This document shows positions 1-9,276 of a stretch of 64,000 nucleotides of DNA, in pieces. Numbering within the stretch: position 1 is the stretch's first letter; every line of letters starts with the position of its first letter. The translations under genes and the position numbers were made by a program. The notes under the pieces were generated by a model. It was not told where the DNA came from, did not search any database, and saw nothing but the letters and a program-made list of their open reading frames with translations. The DNA lies in NCBI GenBank assembly GCA_019113395.1, contig DXHL01000006.1:1-64000 (forward strand), in the 5' to 3' direction. The DNA comes from Candidatus Rikenella faecigallinarum (GTDB lineage: Bacteria; Bacteroidota; Bacteroidia; Bacteroidales; Rikenellaceae).

Positions 1-123
1 TAATTCAAAAAACTCTTATCGCAAAACCTTTTTTTCACCACCTCCCTGCTTTCACTCCCCCATCACTCTCATCCCCTCCTCTCTCACTCCCCTAAGCGGC
101 GAACCTTATCGCGATTGCGGTTG

Positions 124-154
124 CAAAGGTAGGCACGTTTTCTGATTCTGCAAA
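124..154 (-). promoter_or_regulatory. Leftward Bacteroidota-type promoter
   Basis: Read on the minus strand, a -33 box TTTG (151-154), a 19-base spacer and a -7 box TACCTTTG (124-131) match the Bacteroidota consensus exactly. Transcription would start near 118 and run off the left edge, giving an untranslated leader longer than 117 nt. Confidence 0.7.
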
Positions 155-262
155 TATTTTCGAAACTATTTTTTAATATTTTTTTCATTTGGAGCGCTAT
201 TGTGCCATTAATCAAGCACTTGCCTGACAAACTTTTTTTCGTTTCCTGGCGTCCAAAACAAT

Positions 263-292
263 AAAAAAGCCGACCATCTGTGGATGGTCGGC
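263..292 (-). terminator. Rho-independent terminator after the DUF3829-like gene
   Basis: A perfect 10-bp stem (269-278 with 283-292), loop TGTG, is followed on the minus strand by six T's (268-263). It lies 20 bases past the stop of the gene at 313-1188. Confidence 0.9.
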
Positions 293-312
293 CCGAGTTC
301 ATACCCGAAAAA

Positions 313-1188
313 TTAATCCACAAAGTAATTATACATGGTCACCGCATCCCCGTACTCTTCGTTCATATCTTCGAGCGCCGATTGGGTATAGCTGCTGTCA
401 CGTTTAGCTTTGCGCACTTCGCCCAGGAAAGCATCCACCTCGTCCAGGAATTTCCCATACCAGGTCATTTGGACATCCATTCCATCGACCGCAGGCAGTT
501 CACGCCCGATTTTGACCATCTGCTCGAGTTCAGCATATTGGGTATCGAGGAGTTGTTCATTGACGTTCTCGTCAGCAACCGTTCCAAGGATACTCTCCAT
601 TTGCACAAAAATCTTTTTCGAGAGGATAATATGCTCTTTCAGCGGATTGTCAGCCAGGAAGTAGGTTTCGGCCGCATCCGCAGCCGGGGTAATGATTGCG
701 TAGACCTGGGGTTTGATTTGTTCGATAACGGCCGCAGCCGCTTCGACACCCTGGGTCAGTTCAACCCCTTTGGCCCAATTGTCATCTTTGTAGTCTTCGG
801 CCTCTTTGTAGGCTTTGAAGGCTTCGAAGTTATCGTCAATGGTTTTGCAGGCGGCGTAATATTGCCGGAAGAGCATGGTGAGCGAATCTCCCGCCTGTTT
901 ACCAAAGAGATTCCCGGGAGCAACCAGCGTAGCCGAGTCATCGTACATGTCGGACAGTGACATGACAGGTCTGATGGCAAAGCGGTTGGCTTTGGCATTC
1001 ATGAAATCGACCACCCGGGAAATTTGGTCCGGAGAGTACCCTTCACGGAATGCCTCGATAGTGAGGTTGTAGTACTCAATGATTTTGTTGGCTTGGTCGT
1101 CGTTCATTTTGGAGGTGCCCGAGCCACCGCAGGCAGTCAGGAAGAGCGAGCCGGCCAGTGCAGGCATCAGAAGGAGATGTTTTTTCAT
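313..1188 (-). CDS. DUF3829-like lipoprotein
   Basis: Predicted lipoprotein of 291 residues. The signal peptide ends in a lipobox (LFLTAC, about residues 15-20) followed by a Gly/Ser linker, so it is probably anchored in the inner or outer membrane facing the periplasm. The mature part is acidic and mostly helical, with no catalytic motif I recognise; the overall pattern (YYN near the start of the mature part, then long helices) resembles the DUF3829/YiiG family of unknown function. I chose the ATG at 1188 rather than an in-frame upstream start because the signal peptide begins there and a promoter lies just upstream. It is a single-gene unit bounded by terminators on both sides. Confidence 0.75.
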   Translation of the reverse strand: MKKHLLLMPALAGSLFLTACGGSGTSKMNDDQANKIIEYYNLTIEAFREGYSPDQISRVVDFMNAKANRFAIRPVMSLSDMYDDSATLVAPGNLFGKQAGDSLTMLFRQYYAACKTIDDNFEAFKAYKEAEDYKDDNWAKGVELTQGVEAAAAVIEQIKPQVYAIITPAADAAETYFLADNPLKEHIILSKKIFVQMESILGTVADENVNEQLLDTQYAELEQMVKIGRELPAVDGMDVQMTWYGKFLDEVDAFLGEVRKAKRDSSYTQSALEDMNEEYGDAVTMYNYFVD

Positions 1189-1216
1189 ATCGGAAGGAGT
1201 TTTGGTTGGATTAGGA

Positions 1217-1247
1217 CAAATATAAGCAAAACGACCAGAAAAACAAG
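1217..1247 (-). promoter_or_regulatory. Promoter of the DUF3829-like gene
   Basis: On the minus strand the -7 box TATATTTG (1217-1224) is preceded, 19 bases away, by CTTG (1244-1247) as a one-mismatch -33 box. It lies between the leu operon terminator and the start codon at 1188, leaving a leader of about 25 nt. Confidence 0.65.
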
Positions 1248-1249
1248 TC

Positions 1250-1288
1250 AAAAAAACAAGGCGATGGAAACAGAAGTTCCCATCGCCT
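1250..1288 (-). terminator. Terminator of the leu operon
   Basis: A 9-bp stem (1259-1267 with 1280-1288) with a 12-base loop is followed on the minus strand by TGTTTTTTT. It begins about 40 bases past the leuB stop and separates the leu operon from the next lipoprotein gene. Confidence 0.85.
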
Positions 1289-1329
1289 GTAACAAACATA
1301 CAAGAGTCTTTACCTCTGGATAAAATGCG

Positions 1330-2400
1330 CTACACATTAGCCGCCACAAAGTCGCCCACTTGCGACGTGGAGCAGGCCTTTTGTTCGGGTCGATTGGCAT
1401 CGACAAGGTCTTCGGTAACGACCCCTTGTGCAATGGCCTTTTCGACCGCCGCACGAACGGCCGCCCCTTCCGTCTGGAGTCCCACGTGTTCGAGCAGCAT
1501 GGCCGCACTGAGAATGGTGGCCATCGGGTTGGCAATGTTTTTGCCGGCCGCCTGGGGGTAGGAGCCGTGAATCGGTTCGAAGAGCGCCACCGAGCTACCC
1601 AGTGAAGCCGAGGGGAGCAGGCCGAGTGAGCCGCTGATGACGCTCGACTCGTCGGTCAGGATATCGCCGAAGAGGTTTTCTGTGACCAGCACGTCGAAAT
1701 AGGTCGGTCGTTGGATGATTTGCATGGCCGCGTTATCCACAAACATGTAATCGACCTGCACGTCGGGGTATTGGGGTGCCATCTCCTTGGCAATCTGGCG
1801 CCAGAGACGCGAGGTGGCGATTACGTTGGCCTTATCGACCACCGTCAGGAGTTTGCGGCGTTTGCGCGCCTGTTCGAAGGCCACGCGGAGGATGCGTTCC
1901 ACCTCTTCCCGCGAGTAGACACAGGTATCGTAGGCCGTATTTCCGTCTTCGGAGCGTCCCTGGGGGCGTCCGAAATACATACCGCCGGTGAGCTCACGGA
2001 TGCAGACAAAGTCGGCACCCTTGACGCGTTCTGCTTTGAGGGGCGAGCGGTCCACGAGCGAGTCGAAAACTACAAGCGGGCGGACATTGGCAAAGAGTCC
2101 GAGCGACTTGCGCATGCGGAGGAGTCCCTGTTCGGGCCGCACTTTGGCCGAGGGGTCGTTGTCATATTTCGGGTCGCCAATGGCCCCGAAGAGGACGATG
2201 CCCGCCTCTTCGCAGATTTTATGGGTTTCCGCCGGATAGGGGTCACCCGTAGCATCGATGGCACAGGCGCCGACCAATCCTTTTTTGTAGTTGAACGAGT
2301 GTCCGTACTTTTTGCCGACGGCATCGAGCACTTTGACCGCCTCGGCAATGATTTCAGGCCCGATGCCGTCACCCGGCAGCAGGGCAATATTCAGATTCAT
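1330..2400 (-). CDS. leuB: 3-isopropylmalate dehydrogenase
   Basis: Oxidatively decarboxylates 3-isopropylmalate to 2-oxoisocaproate with NAD in leucine synthesis; cytosolic, normally a homodimer. The 356-residue length is typical. The N-terminal [10 protein letters not shown] motif, the [10 protein letters not shown] segment and the C-terminal half with [20 protein letters not shown] mark the isocitrate/isopropylmalate dehydrogenase family and, from the LTGG loop, isopropylmalate rather than isocitrate as substrate. It is the last gene of the leu operon; its ATG overlaps the stop of the upstream LeuA-like gene by four bases (ATGA), suggesting translational coupling. A 2-methylmalate-derived substrate is also possible if the upstream enzyme is a citramalate synthase. 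Confidence 0.97.
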   Translation of the reverse strand: MNLNIALLPGDGIGPEIIAEAVKVLDAVGKKYGHSFNYKKGLVGACAIDATGDPYPAETHKICEEAGIVLFGAIGDPKYDNDPSAKVRPEQGLLRMRKSLGLFANVRPLVVFDSLVDRSPLKAERVKGADFVCIRELTGGMYFGRPQGRSEDGNTAYDTCVYSREEVERILRVAFEQARKRRKLLTVVDKANVIATSRLWRQIAKEMAPQYPDVQVDYMFVDNAAMQIIQRPTYFDVLVTENLFGDILTDESSVISGSLGLLPSASLGSSVALFEPIHGSYPQAAGKNIANPMATILSAAMLLEHVGLQTEGAAVRAAVEKAIAQGVVTEDLVDANRPEQKACSTSQVGDFVAANV

Positions 2401-3935
2401 ACTTTCGAGGTATTGATATTGTTTTCGATTTTGTTGAGCATCTTGACCGTAGCCTTGATGGCGGCCACGGTTTGGTCCGCGTCAAGGCCCCGCGTTTTGA
2501 AACGCACGCCGTCCCACTCCCAGGTGATAAGGGTCTGCACAAAGGCATCGGTCCGTCCTCCCGGCGGGATGCTGACCGAGTAATCCACCAGTTCAGGGAA
2601 TGCCCGCCCGAGCTGCTGTTTATAGATAGCCTCTACCGCCGATACAAAAGCGTCATACTGTCCGTCCCCGGCCGAAGTCTGTTGGTAGGCCTCTCCGTGG
2701 ATTTCGATTTTAACTGTCGCCACGGGCCTCAACCCCTGTGCCACCGAGAGGGAGTAGTTCAGGATGCGCACCGCTTCCCGCTCTTCGGCCGTTCCGAGCA
2801 GGTCGGAAATGATATAGGGGAGGTCTTCAGCCGTCACAATTTCCTTGCGGTCGCCCAGCTCCACGATATATTGCGTCACGCGGTTCATCGACTCCTCGTC
2901 GAGTTCGATGCCGAGCAGTTCGAGGTTTTTGCGGATATTGGCCTTGCCGGAGCTTTTGCCCAGGGCGTACTGGCGTGTCCGCCCGAAGCGTTCGGGGAGC
3001 AGGTCGTTGAAGTAGAGGTTGTTTTTGTTGTCGCCGTCGGCATGGATACCCGCACACTGGGTAAAGACATTCTCCCCAATGACCGGTTTATTGGCCGGGA
3101 TGCGGATACCGGAATAACTTTCTACCACCGTAGCCACCTGATTGGTGCGGGCCTCATCGACCGCCATATCGGCTTTGAGATGGTCGTGAAGCACGGCAAT
3201 CACGCTGGAGAGCGGCGCATTTCCGGCCCGTTCGCCGAGGCCGTTCACGGTAGTGTGCACTCCCCGAATCCCCGCCTTCACGGCCGCCACGGTATTGGCC
3301 ACAGCCAGGTCATAGTCGTTGTGGGCATGGAAGTCGAAGTGAAGGTCGGGATAGCGTTCGACCATGGCACGGCAGGCTTCGTAGCACTCCCACGGTTCGT
3401 AGATTCCGAGTGTATCGGGGAGCATGAATCGCCGAATGGGCAGGTCGCTCAGGGCATCGACCATGCGATAGACATAGTCACGTGAGTGGCGCATGCCGTT
3501 CGACCAGTCTTCGAGATAGAGGTTCACCTCTATTCCCCGTTCCCGCGCCATCTGCACATCACGACGGATATCCGCCACATGTTCTTCGAGGGTTTTCCGA
3601 AGCTGGTAGGTACAGTGTTTTTCGGAGCCTTTGGTGAGGAGGTTGATGACCTTTCCCCCGCAATTTTGAATCCAGTCGAGCGAGACACCGCCGTCCACGA
3701 AACCGAGTACTTCGACCCGGTCGAGGTATCCGTTTTTTTCGGCCCAGTCCATGATTTTACGAACGGCCTGCCGTTCGCCTTCGCTGACGCGCGCCGAGGC
3801 GACCTCGATGCGGTCCACGCGCATTTCGGTAAGCAGGAGCCGTGCGAGGCTCAGTTTTTCCTGGGGAGCGAACGAGACCCCTGAGGTCTGTTCGCCGTCC
3901 CGCAGGGTGGTATCCATTATCTCGACTCGGGGCAT
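2397..3935 (-). CDS. Second LeuA-like synthase (2-isopropylmalate or citramalate synthase)
   Basis: A 512-residue DRE-TIM metallolyase that condenses acetyl-CoA with a 2-oxo acid. The active-site motif [12 protein letters not shown] is near residues 8-19, the metal-binding HAHNDYDLA and the [12 protein letters not shown] motif follow in the barrel, and a C-terminal LeuA-type allosteric domain (about 390-505) begins after a linker. It is clearly a paralogue of leuA in the same operon and differs in the substrate-binding segments. Candidates are (R)-citramalate synthase, giving a threonine-independent route to isoleucine, or a second isopropylmalate synthase with other feedback control. The presence of LeuB and LeuCD in the same operon fits both. 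The substrate cannot be decided from sequence by eye. Confidence 0.85.
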   Translation of the reverse strand: MPRVEIMDTTLRDGEQTSGVSFAPQEKLSLARLLLTEMRVDRIEVASARVSEGERQAVRKIMDWAEKNGYLDRVEVLGFVDGGVSLDWIQNCGGKVINLLTKGSEKHCTYQLRKTLEEHVADIRRDVQMARERGIEVNLYLEDWSNGMRHSRDYVYRMVDALSDLPIRRFMLPDTLGIYEPWECYEACRAMVERYPDLHFDFHAHNDYDLAVANTVAAVKAGIRGVHTTVNGLGERAGNAPLSSVIAVLHDHLKADMAVDEARTNQVATVVESYSGIRIPANKPVIGENVFTQCAGIHADGDNKNNLYFNDLLPERFGRTRQYALGKSSGKANIRKNLELLGIELDEESMNRVTQYIVELGDRKEIVTAEDLPYIISDLLGTAEEREAVRILNYSLSVAQGLRPVATVKIEIHGEAYQQTSAGDGQYDAFVSAVEAIYKQQLGRAFPELVDYSVSIPPGGRTDAFVQTLITWEWDGVRFKTRGLDADQTVAAIKATVKMLNKIENNINTSKV

Positions 3936-4011
3936 AGATCAGCGGAGTAGATACGGTTTTATAAACAAAAAGGACAAAGCATCCCCTCGACAACAATAAA
4001 GGAGCAACAAA

Positions 4012-4611
4012 CTATCGCGCACGTTCGTGTTCGAAACGTTCGACCTCGGGACGGAGGGTGACGAGGTAGTCCACGTCGTCGTAGCCGTTGAGCAGACACT
4101 CTTTCTTGTATCCGTCAATGGCGAAGGTTTCGCTGCGTCCGGTGGTATTGTTGGTAAAGGTTTGGTTTTCGAGGTCCACGGTGAATTGGGCGTGCGAATC
4201 TTTGGCCATGGTGTCGAAGATTTCGGCCAGGAATTCGGGGGTCACCTGAATCGGCAGCAAGCCGTTGTTCAGGGCGTTGTTGCGGAAGATGTCGGCAAAG
4301 AAGCTGCTGACCACGACACGGAATCCGTAGTCGTAGATGGCCCAAGCAGCGTGTTCGCGCGAGGAGCCGCAACCGAAGTTATACCCTGCGACGAGGATGG
4401 TTCCTTCGTAGTGGGCGTGGTCATTGACCGGAAAGTCGGGGATGAGTTGGTTATCCTTGGTATATCTCCAGTCTCGGAAGAGGTTGTCGCCGAATCCTTT
4501 TCGTTCGGTTGCCTTGAGGAATCGGGCGGGGATAATCTGGTCGGTATCGATATTTTCGACATGGACGGGGACAGCCGCCGAGACGAATTTGACAAATTTT
4601 TCTCTTGCCAT
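4012..4611 (-). CDS. leuD: 3-isopropylmalate dehydratase small subunit
   Basis: Small (swivel-domain) subunit of isopropylmalate isomerase, which with LeuC interconverts 2- and 3-isopropylmalate; cytosolic heterodimer. At 199 residues it has the length of bacterial LeuD. The motif [13 protein letters not shown] near residue 20 and [13 protein letters not shown] in the middle are the family signatures; the latter carries the Ser-Arg pair that binds the substrate carboxylate. It begins 51 bases after leuC, as expected for obligate partners. Confidence 0.97.
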   Translation of the reverse strand: MAREKFVKFVSAAVPVHVENIDTDQIIPARFLKATERKGFGDNLFRDWRYTKDNQLIPDFPVNDHAHYEGTILVAGYNFGCGSSREHAAWAIYDYGFRVVVSSFFADIFRNNALNNGLLPIQVTPEFLAEIFDTMAKDSHAQFTVDLENQTFTNNTTGRSETFAIDGYKKECLLNGYDDVDYLVTLRPEVERFEHERAR

Positions 4612-4662
4612 GGGTTTGTGTGAATGGTCTGTGAGCGCCCTGCAGTAGGAGCAGCTATGTGT

Positions 4663-6051
4663 TTATTTCAAAAAGAGTTCACGCGGGTCGGTGACACGTC
4701 CGGTTACGGCTGCAGCGGCAGCCACAAGGGGCGACGCGAGCATGGTACGGGCTCCGGGTCCCTGCCGCCCTTCGAAGTTTCGGTTGGAGGTCGAGACGGC
4801 ATATTTACCGGCAGGCACCTTGTCGGCGTTCATGGCCAGACAGGCCGAGCAGCCGGGCTGGCGAAGTTCGAATCCCGCTTCGTGGAGGATATCGAGGAGT
4901 CCCTCTTCACGGACGAGCCGTTCGACGATGTGCGAGCCGGGGACGAGCCATGCCGTTACGTTCGGCGCCTTTTTGTGTCCCTTGACGGCGTTGGCAAAGA
5001 GGCGGAAATCCTCGATACGCCCGTTGGTACAGCTGCCGAGGAAGACGTAGTCCACCGGTTTTCCAATCATCTGTTCTCCTGCGTGGAATCCCATGTATTC
5101 GAGGGCCTTGACATCGCTTTCGGAGGCCGGTTCGGGAATTACGCCCGGAATCGGCAGCCCCATCCCCGGGTTGGTCCCGTAGGTAATCATCGGCTGGATA
5201 TCGGCCGCGTCAAAACGGTACTCCTTGTCGAAGACCGCATCGGGGTCACTGTAGAGGGTTTTCCAGTAGGCAAGCGCCTTGTCCCAGGCTTCGCCTTTGG
5301 GAGCGTGTTCACGCCCTTTGACATATTCGAAGGTGGTTTCGTCCGGAGCGACGATGCCGCCGCGCGCGCCACACTCGATGCTCATGTTGCAGAGGGTCAT
5401 GCGCCCCTCCATCGAGAGGGAGCGGATGGCCGAGCCGGCAAATTCGATGAAGTGTCCCGTACCGCCGGCCGCCGTGATTTGGGAGATGATGTAGAGGGCC
5501 ACGTCTTTGGCCGTCACCCCTTTTCCGAGCACCCCATCCACCGTGATGCGCATCTTTTTGGGTTTGGGCTGCATGATACACTGCGAGGCGAAGACCATTT
5601 CGACCTCCGAGGTTCCGATACCGAATGCCACGGCACCGAAGGCTCCGTGGGTCGAGGTGTGGCTGTCGCCGCAGACAATGGTCATACCGGGCTGCGTAAA
5701 ACCGTACTCGGGACCAATGATATGCACAATCCCGTTTCGGGGGTTGTTCAGGCCGAAGTAATTGACGATTCCGAACTCCTTGCAGTTTTGGTCGAGCTGG
5801 TCGAGCTGCGTTTTGGACTCACCGGGTTCGAGGGGTTTGTCCTGATTGAGGGTCGGGGTATTGTGGTCGGCCGTAGCGGTGGTCTGGTCGGGGCGGAAGA
5901 TAGTGAGTCCGCGTTTACGGAGTCCGCCGAAGGCCACGGGCGAGGTGACTTCGTGGATATAGTGTCGGTCGATGTAGAGCACCGAGCGTCCGCCGTCGAG
6001 CTGCCGGACCACGTGTGCATCCCAAACTTTATCAAAGAGTGTCTGAGGCAT
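4663..6051 (-). CDS. leuC: 3-isopropylmalate dehydratase large subunit
   Basis: Large subunit of isopropylmalate isomerase, an aconitase-family enzyme with a [4Fe-4S] cluster used as Lewis acid. The 462 residues include [13 protein letters not shown] (substrate/cluster region) and the three cluster cysteines in [13 protein letters not shown] and GCSACLAMN. It lies between leuA and leuD in the order of the pathway partners, with gaps of 68 and 51 bases. No separate promoter is evident, so it is probably expressed from the leuA promoter. Confidence 0.97.
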   Translation of the reverse strand: MPQTLFDKVWDAHVVRQLDGGRSVLYIDRHYIHEVTSPVAFGGLRKRGLTIFRPDQTTATADHNTPTLNQDKPLEPGESKTQLDQLDQNCKEFGIVNYFGLNNPRNGIVHIIGPEYGFTQPGMTIVCGDSHTSTHGAFGAVAFGIGTSEVEMVFASQCIMQPKPKKMRITVDGVLGKGVTAKDVALYIISQITAAGGTGHFIEFAGSAIRSLSMEGRMTLCNMSIECGARGGIVAPDETTFEYVKGREHAPKGEAWDKALAYWKTLYSDPDAVFDKEYRFDAADIQPMITYGTNPGMGLPIPGVIPEPASESDVKALEYMGFHAGEQMIGKPVDYVFLGSCTNGRIEDFRLFANAVKGHKKAPNVTAWLVPGSHIVERLVREEGLLDILHEAGFELRQPGCSACLAMNADKVPAGKYAVSTSNRNFEGRQGPGARTMLASPLVAAAAAVTGRVTDPRELFLK

Positions 6052-6119
6052 GGTTTATCGTAATTGTTTCGTAGTTCAGTGTATCGTTATCAAAGGATAA
6101 GGAGCGATGCGGGAGCGGA

Positions 6120-7613
6120 TTAGGCGAGTGCCTTGTTCACCCCGTCAATATAGGCCTCCACGGCAGCCATAATGACATCCGAGTTGATGGCAAAGCCGTG
6201 TACCGAGACATTGCCGTAGACGAGTTGCATGTGTACGCGTCCGAGGTCGTTCGAGCCTTTGGTCATGGCCTGGATAAGGAACTCCTGGAGGGTGATTTTG
6301 TCTTTGATAATGGTCCGGATGGCATTAATGGCCGCATCGATAGGTCCGTTCCCGGTTGCCGTAGCGGTCACTTCACTGCCGCCGATTTGCACGCGCACGG
6401 TGGCCGTCGGGACAAGCGTTCCGGAGAGCACCTGCAGGTAGGTCAGTTGGATATGTCGGTCCTTTTTCTCTTTAGCCCCGACCAGCGCCAGCAGGTCTTC
6501 GTCCTGAATATTTTTGTTGTTGTCGGCCATGACGAGGAACTTTTCGTAGGCCTTGGCCAGTTCGTCGCCTTCGAGGAGGTATCCGAGTTGTTCGAGGCGA
6601 TGCTTGAGGGCAGCACGTCCGCTGCGCGCCGTGAGGACGATAGCGTTATCGGCCAGCCCCACATCCTCGGGGTTCATGATTTCGTAGCTTTCGCGGTTTT
6701 TGAGCACCCCGTCCTGGTGGATACCCGAGGAGTGCGCAAAGGCGTTTCGCCCCACTACTGCCTTGTTGGCCTGTACGGGCATGTTCATGAGGCTTGAGAC
6801 CATGCGGCTGGTCGAGGTGAGGCGTTTGGTGTTGATGTCGGTATCGATACCGAGCTCCTTGTGACAACGCAGAGCCATGACGACCTCTTCGAGGGCCGTA
6901 TTCCCGGCACGTTCCCCGATACCGTTGATGGTACATTCCACCTGCCGCGCCCCTGCTGCAATACCGGCCAGCGAGTTGGCCGTAGCCATTCCGAGGTCGT
7001 TGTGGCAGTGGGTCGAGAGGATGGCGCGGTGCACCCCGTCCACATGCTCCATGAGGTAGGCGATTTTGGCGGCATATTCGGCCGGGAGGCAGTATCCCGT
7101 CGTATCGGGGATGTTCACGACCGTAGCCCCGGCCTTGATAACAGCTTCGACGACGCGAGCCAGGTATTCATTGTCGGAGCGTCCGGCGTCTTCGGCGTAG
7201 AATTCAACATCTTCGACGAACCGTTTGGCATATTTGACAGCCGCGACAGCCCGTTCGAGCACCTCTTCGCGGGTGGAGTTGAATTTGTAACGGATGTGTT
7301 CGTCGGAGGTTCCGATACCGGTATGGATACGTCCCCGGGCAGCATACTTGAGGGCATCTGCCGCCACTTCGATATCTTTTTCGACGGCGCGTGTCAGGGC
7401 GCAGATAGTGGGATGCGAGACGGCTTTGGATATTTCGCGGACAGAGTTAAAGTCGCCGGGGCTGGAGACGGGGAATCCTGCTTCAATCACATCGACCCCG
7501 AGGAGTTCGAGTTGTCGGGCGACTTCGATTTTTTCGACCGTATTGAGCTGGCAGCCGGGCACTTGTTCACCGTCGCGCAGCGTCGTGTCGAAGACATAAA
7601 GTTTATCTGCCAT
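6120..7613 (-). CDS. leuA: 2-isopropylmalate synthase
   Basis: Catalyses the committed step of leucine synthesis, acetyl-CoA plus 2-oxoisovalerate to 2-isopropylmalate. The 497-residue product starts [20 protein letters not shown], which is where the family normally begins; an in-frame ATG 57 bases upstream (7670) would add residues without similarity and overlap the likely promoter. The HCHNDLGMA metal motif and [14 protein letters not shown] are present, followed by a C-terminal regulatory domain that usually binds leucine as inhibitor. First gene of the leu operon; no leucine-rich leader peptide is visible in the region upstream. Confidence 0.96.
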   Translation of the reverse strand: MADKLYVFDTTLRDGEQVPGCQLNTVEKIEVARQLELLGVDVIEAGFPVSSPGDFNSVREISKAVSHPTICALTRAVEKDIEVAADALKYAARGRIHTGIGTSDEHIRYKFNSTREEVLERAVAAVKYAKRFVEDVEFYAEDAGRSDNEYLARVVEAVIKAGATVVNIPDTTGYCLPAEYAAKIAYLMEHVDGVHRAILSTHCHNDLGMATANSLAGIAAGARQVECTINGIGERAGNTALEEVVMALRCHKELGIDTDINTKRLTSTSRMVSSLMNMPVQANKAVVGRNAFAHSSGIHQDGVLKNRESYEIMNPEDVGLADNAIVLTARSGRAALKHRLEQLGYLLEGDELAKAYEKFLVMADNNKNIQDEDLLALVGAKEKKDRHIQLTYLQVLSGTLVPTATVRVQIGGSEVTATATGNGPIDAAINAIRTIIKDKITLQEFLIQAMTKGSNDLGRVHMQLVYGNVSVHGFAINSDVIMAAVEAYIDGVNKALA

Positions 7614-7637
7614 ATCGTTTTCGAATTTTAGAGCACG

Positions 7638-7645
7638 TAAAGGTA
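7638..7645 (-). promoter_or_regulatory. Probable -7 box of the leu operon promoter
   Basis: TACCTTTA on the minus strand is one base from TAnnTTTG and would give a leader of about 20 nt before the leuA ATG. No good -33 box is present at the right spacing. The 90 bases further upstream are very A+T-rich, unlike the surrounding genes, which suits a promoter region. Confidence 0.4.
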
Positions 7646-7761
7646 CTTTTAGAAAAGCGACCTCTATCATTACCCCAAAAGGTTTCTACGATGGCAAATT
7701 CTTTTTATAATTATTTATTACACTATAAATCAAAAAATTAACCACATAAAATCCCCGACAT

Positions 7762-9057
7762 CTAACCCACTATACGTCGTCTAGACCAGAGCCACTGCAT
7801 CAGGCCGCGCATCAGGAGGTATGCCAGGAAGGCTATCCAGAGGCCGGCGTTTCCGAGCAGCGGCTGGAGGATGAAGTAAAGGGCAAAGAAGGTGAGGGTG
7901 GCCACGAACATGGCGTTCCGCATTATCCAGGTGGCGGTAATGCCGACGACGATTCCGTCGAGCAGGAAGGCGAGGAAGCTGCAGGCGGGGACAAGGACGG
8001 CCCAGAGGGCATAGTCGTGTGCAGCGGTGAGGATGGTTTGGCTGGAGGTGAAGATGCCGAGGATTTGCTCTCCGAAGAGGGCGTAGAGCAGGGTGAAGAG
8101 GAGCATCAGGGCAGTCCCCCAGCGCAGCAGTCCGCGCACGGCTTTATGGAGCATGGGTGTGTTACCGGCTCCGTAGTATCTTCCGGCGAGGGCCTCTCCG
8201 GCGTAGGCAAAGCCGTCCATCATGTAGGAGAAGAGGGTAAATAGTTCGAGCATGAGGGTATTGACGGCCAGCAGGGTATCTCCCATACGGGTGGAGGCTA
8301 CGGTGAAGTAGGTGAATACGGCCACCAGGCAGAGTGTTCGCAGGAAGATGTCCCGATTGACACGGAAGAACCGCCGAAGCGTTTTCCATTCGAAGAGTCC
8401 CTCACCCTGGAGGTTCCGTCGGCTGAAGAATCGGCCGTAGTATCGACGAATGATGACGAGGGCGATAAGCACCCCGCTCCACTGGGCAATGACCGTTCCG
8501 AGCGCCACCCCTCGGATGCCCATCCCGAGGAGTTGGACGGCCGCGAGGCTGCAGGCGATGTTCACGAGGTTGATGGAGATGGAAATCCACATGGGGATAC
8601 GGGAGTTTTGCATCCCGATGAACCAGCCGGTAAAGGCATAGAGGGAGAGGGTTGCGGGGGCGGCCCATACGCGCACGAGGAAGTAGTCACGCGCTGCGTT
8701 TTCGACGGCAGGGCTTCCGTCCATGACGGCGAGCGCGAGGTGCACGACAGGCACCTGGAGCACCCAGATACCGAGCGCCACGAGGAGCGCGATGGAGAGT
8801 GCGCGCACCAGCACACGCGCCGCTTCGTAGAGGTCACGGCCGCCGTAGGCCTGCGCCGTAAATCCGCTGGTTCCCATTCGGAGGAAACTGAAGTTCCAGT
8901 AGAGGAAGTTAAAGATGGTTCCCCCGACGGCGATACCCCCGATAAGGGCATCGTTCCCGAGCCTGCCGACGATGGCAAGGTCCACCATGCCAAGCAGCGG
9001 AACGGTGATGTTGGAGATGATGTTGGGAATGGCCAGGGCGAGTATTTTCCGGTTCAC
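7762..9057 (-). CDS. MATE family efflux transporter (DinF-like)
   Basis: Integral inner-membrane protein of 431 residues with about twelve predicted membrane segments in two MatE repeats (roughly 1-210 and 230-430). It begins MNRKILALAIPNIISNITVPLLGMVDLAIVG in outline, with the MATE N-terminal pattern P-x-x-x-x-x-x-x-P-L-x-x-x-V-D. The arrangement is closer to the DinF branch than to NorM. It would export drugs or metabolites in exchange for Na+ or H+; the substrate is unknown. It lies 148 bases before leuA in the same direction, but the A+T-rich gap suggests separate transcription. Confidence 0.88.
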   Translation of the reverse strand: MNRKILALAIPNIISNITVPLLGMVDLAIVGRLGNDALIGGIAVGGTIFNFLYWNFSFLRMGTSGFTAQAYGGRDLYEAARVLVRALSIALLVALGIWVLQVPVVHLALAVMDGSPAVENAARDYFLVRVWAAPATLSLYAFTGWFIGMQNSRIPMWISISINLVNIACSLAAVQLLGMGIRGVALGTVIAQWSGVLIALVIIRRYYGRFFSRRNLQGEGLFEWKTLRRFFRVNRDIFLRTLCLVAVFTYFTVASTRMGDTLLAVNTLMLELFTLFSYMMDGFAYAGEALAGRYYGAGNTPMLHKAVRGLLRWGTALMLLFTLLYALFGEQILGIFTSSQTILTAAHDYALWAVLVPACSFLAFLLDGIVVGITATWIMRNAMFVATLTFFALYFILQPLLGNAGLWIAFLAYLLMRGLMQWLWSRRRIVG

Positions 9058-9143
9058 GGTCGGTCAGTTTTGTGAGATAAAGAGGTTGCCAGCCCCAGCA
9101 CACAAGGCATCCACGAAGGACAGCATGCAGAGGGCAAGCGAGA

Positions 9144-9176
9144 GGCGGCATCGGAAAAAAGATTTCCGATGCCGCC
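9144..9176. repeat. 14-bp inverted repeat without T tract
   Basis: A perfect 14-bp stem (9144-9157 with 9163-9176) and 5-base loop lies in the 219-base gap between the M49 peptidase stop and the MATE start. No run of T follows on either strand, so it may be a processing or transcript-stabilising hairpin, or a terminator of a weaker type. Confidence 0.6.
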
Positions 9177-9276
9177 CGTCTTATCGGCAGAGAAGGGGCA
9201 CCGACACGCCGAATGCCACTCCCCTCTTCCTTTGGTAATGGTCAAGTTTCTGAGGTTTGCAACCCCATTTTCCCGC

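Larger units (their letters stand above)
1..312. other. Intergenic region at left window edge
   Basis: No coding region is visible here. The stretch holds the 3' end and terminator of the DUF3829-like gene to its right, and a complete leftward promoter at 124-154 whose transcript would leave the window. The 117 bases left of that promoter contain only a six-codon ATG frame followed by a stop, so the gene driven must start beyond base 1. Confidence 0.7.

Noticed and set aside
3936-4011. Possible internal promoter before the second LeuA-like gene
   Set aside because: CAAAGCAT and CAAACTAT on the plus strand resemble a reversed -7 box but lack the TA at the right place, and no -33 box fits.
4624-6063. 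479-codon frame on the plus strand opposite leuC
   Set aside because: Antisense shadow of leuC, caused by codon bias at high G+C. Similar long shadows lie opposite leuS, the S41 protease and gltX.
7671-7761. Leucine attenuator or T-box in front of leuA
   Set aside because: The A+T-rich stretch has no leucine-codon run, no T-box core and no terminator hairpin before leuA.
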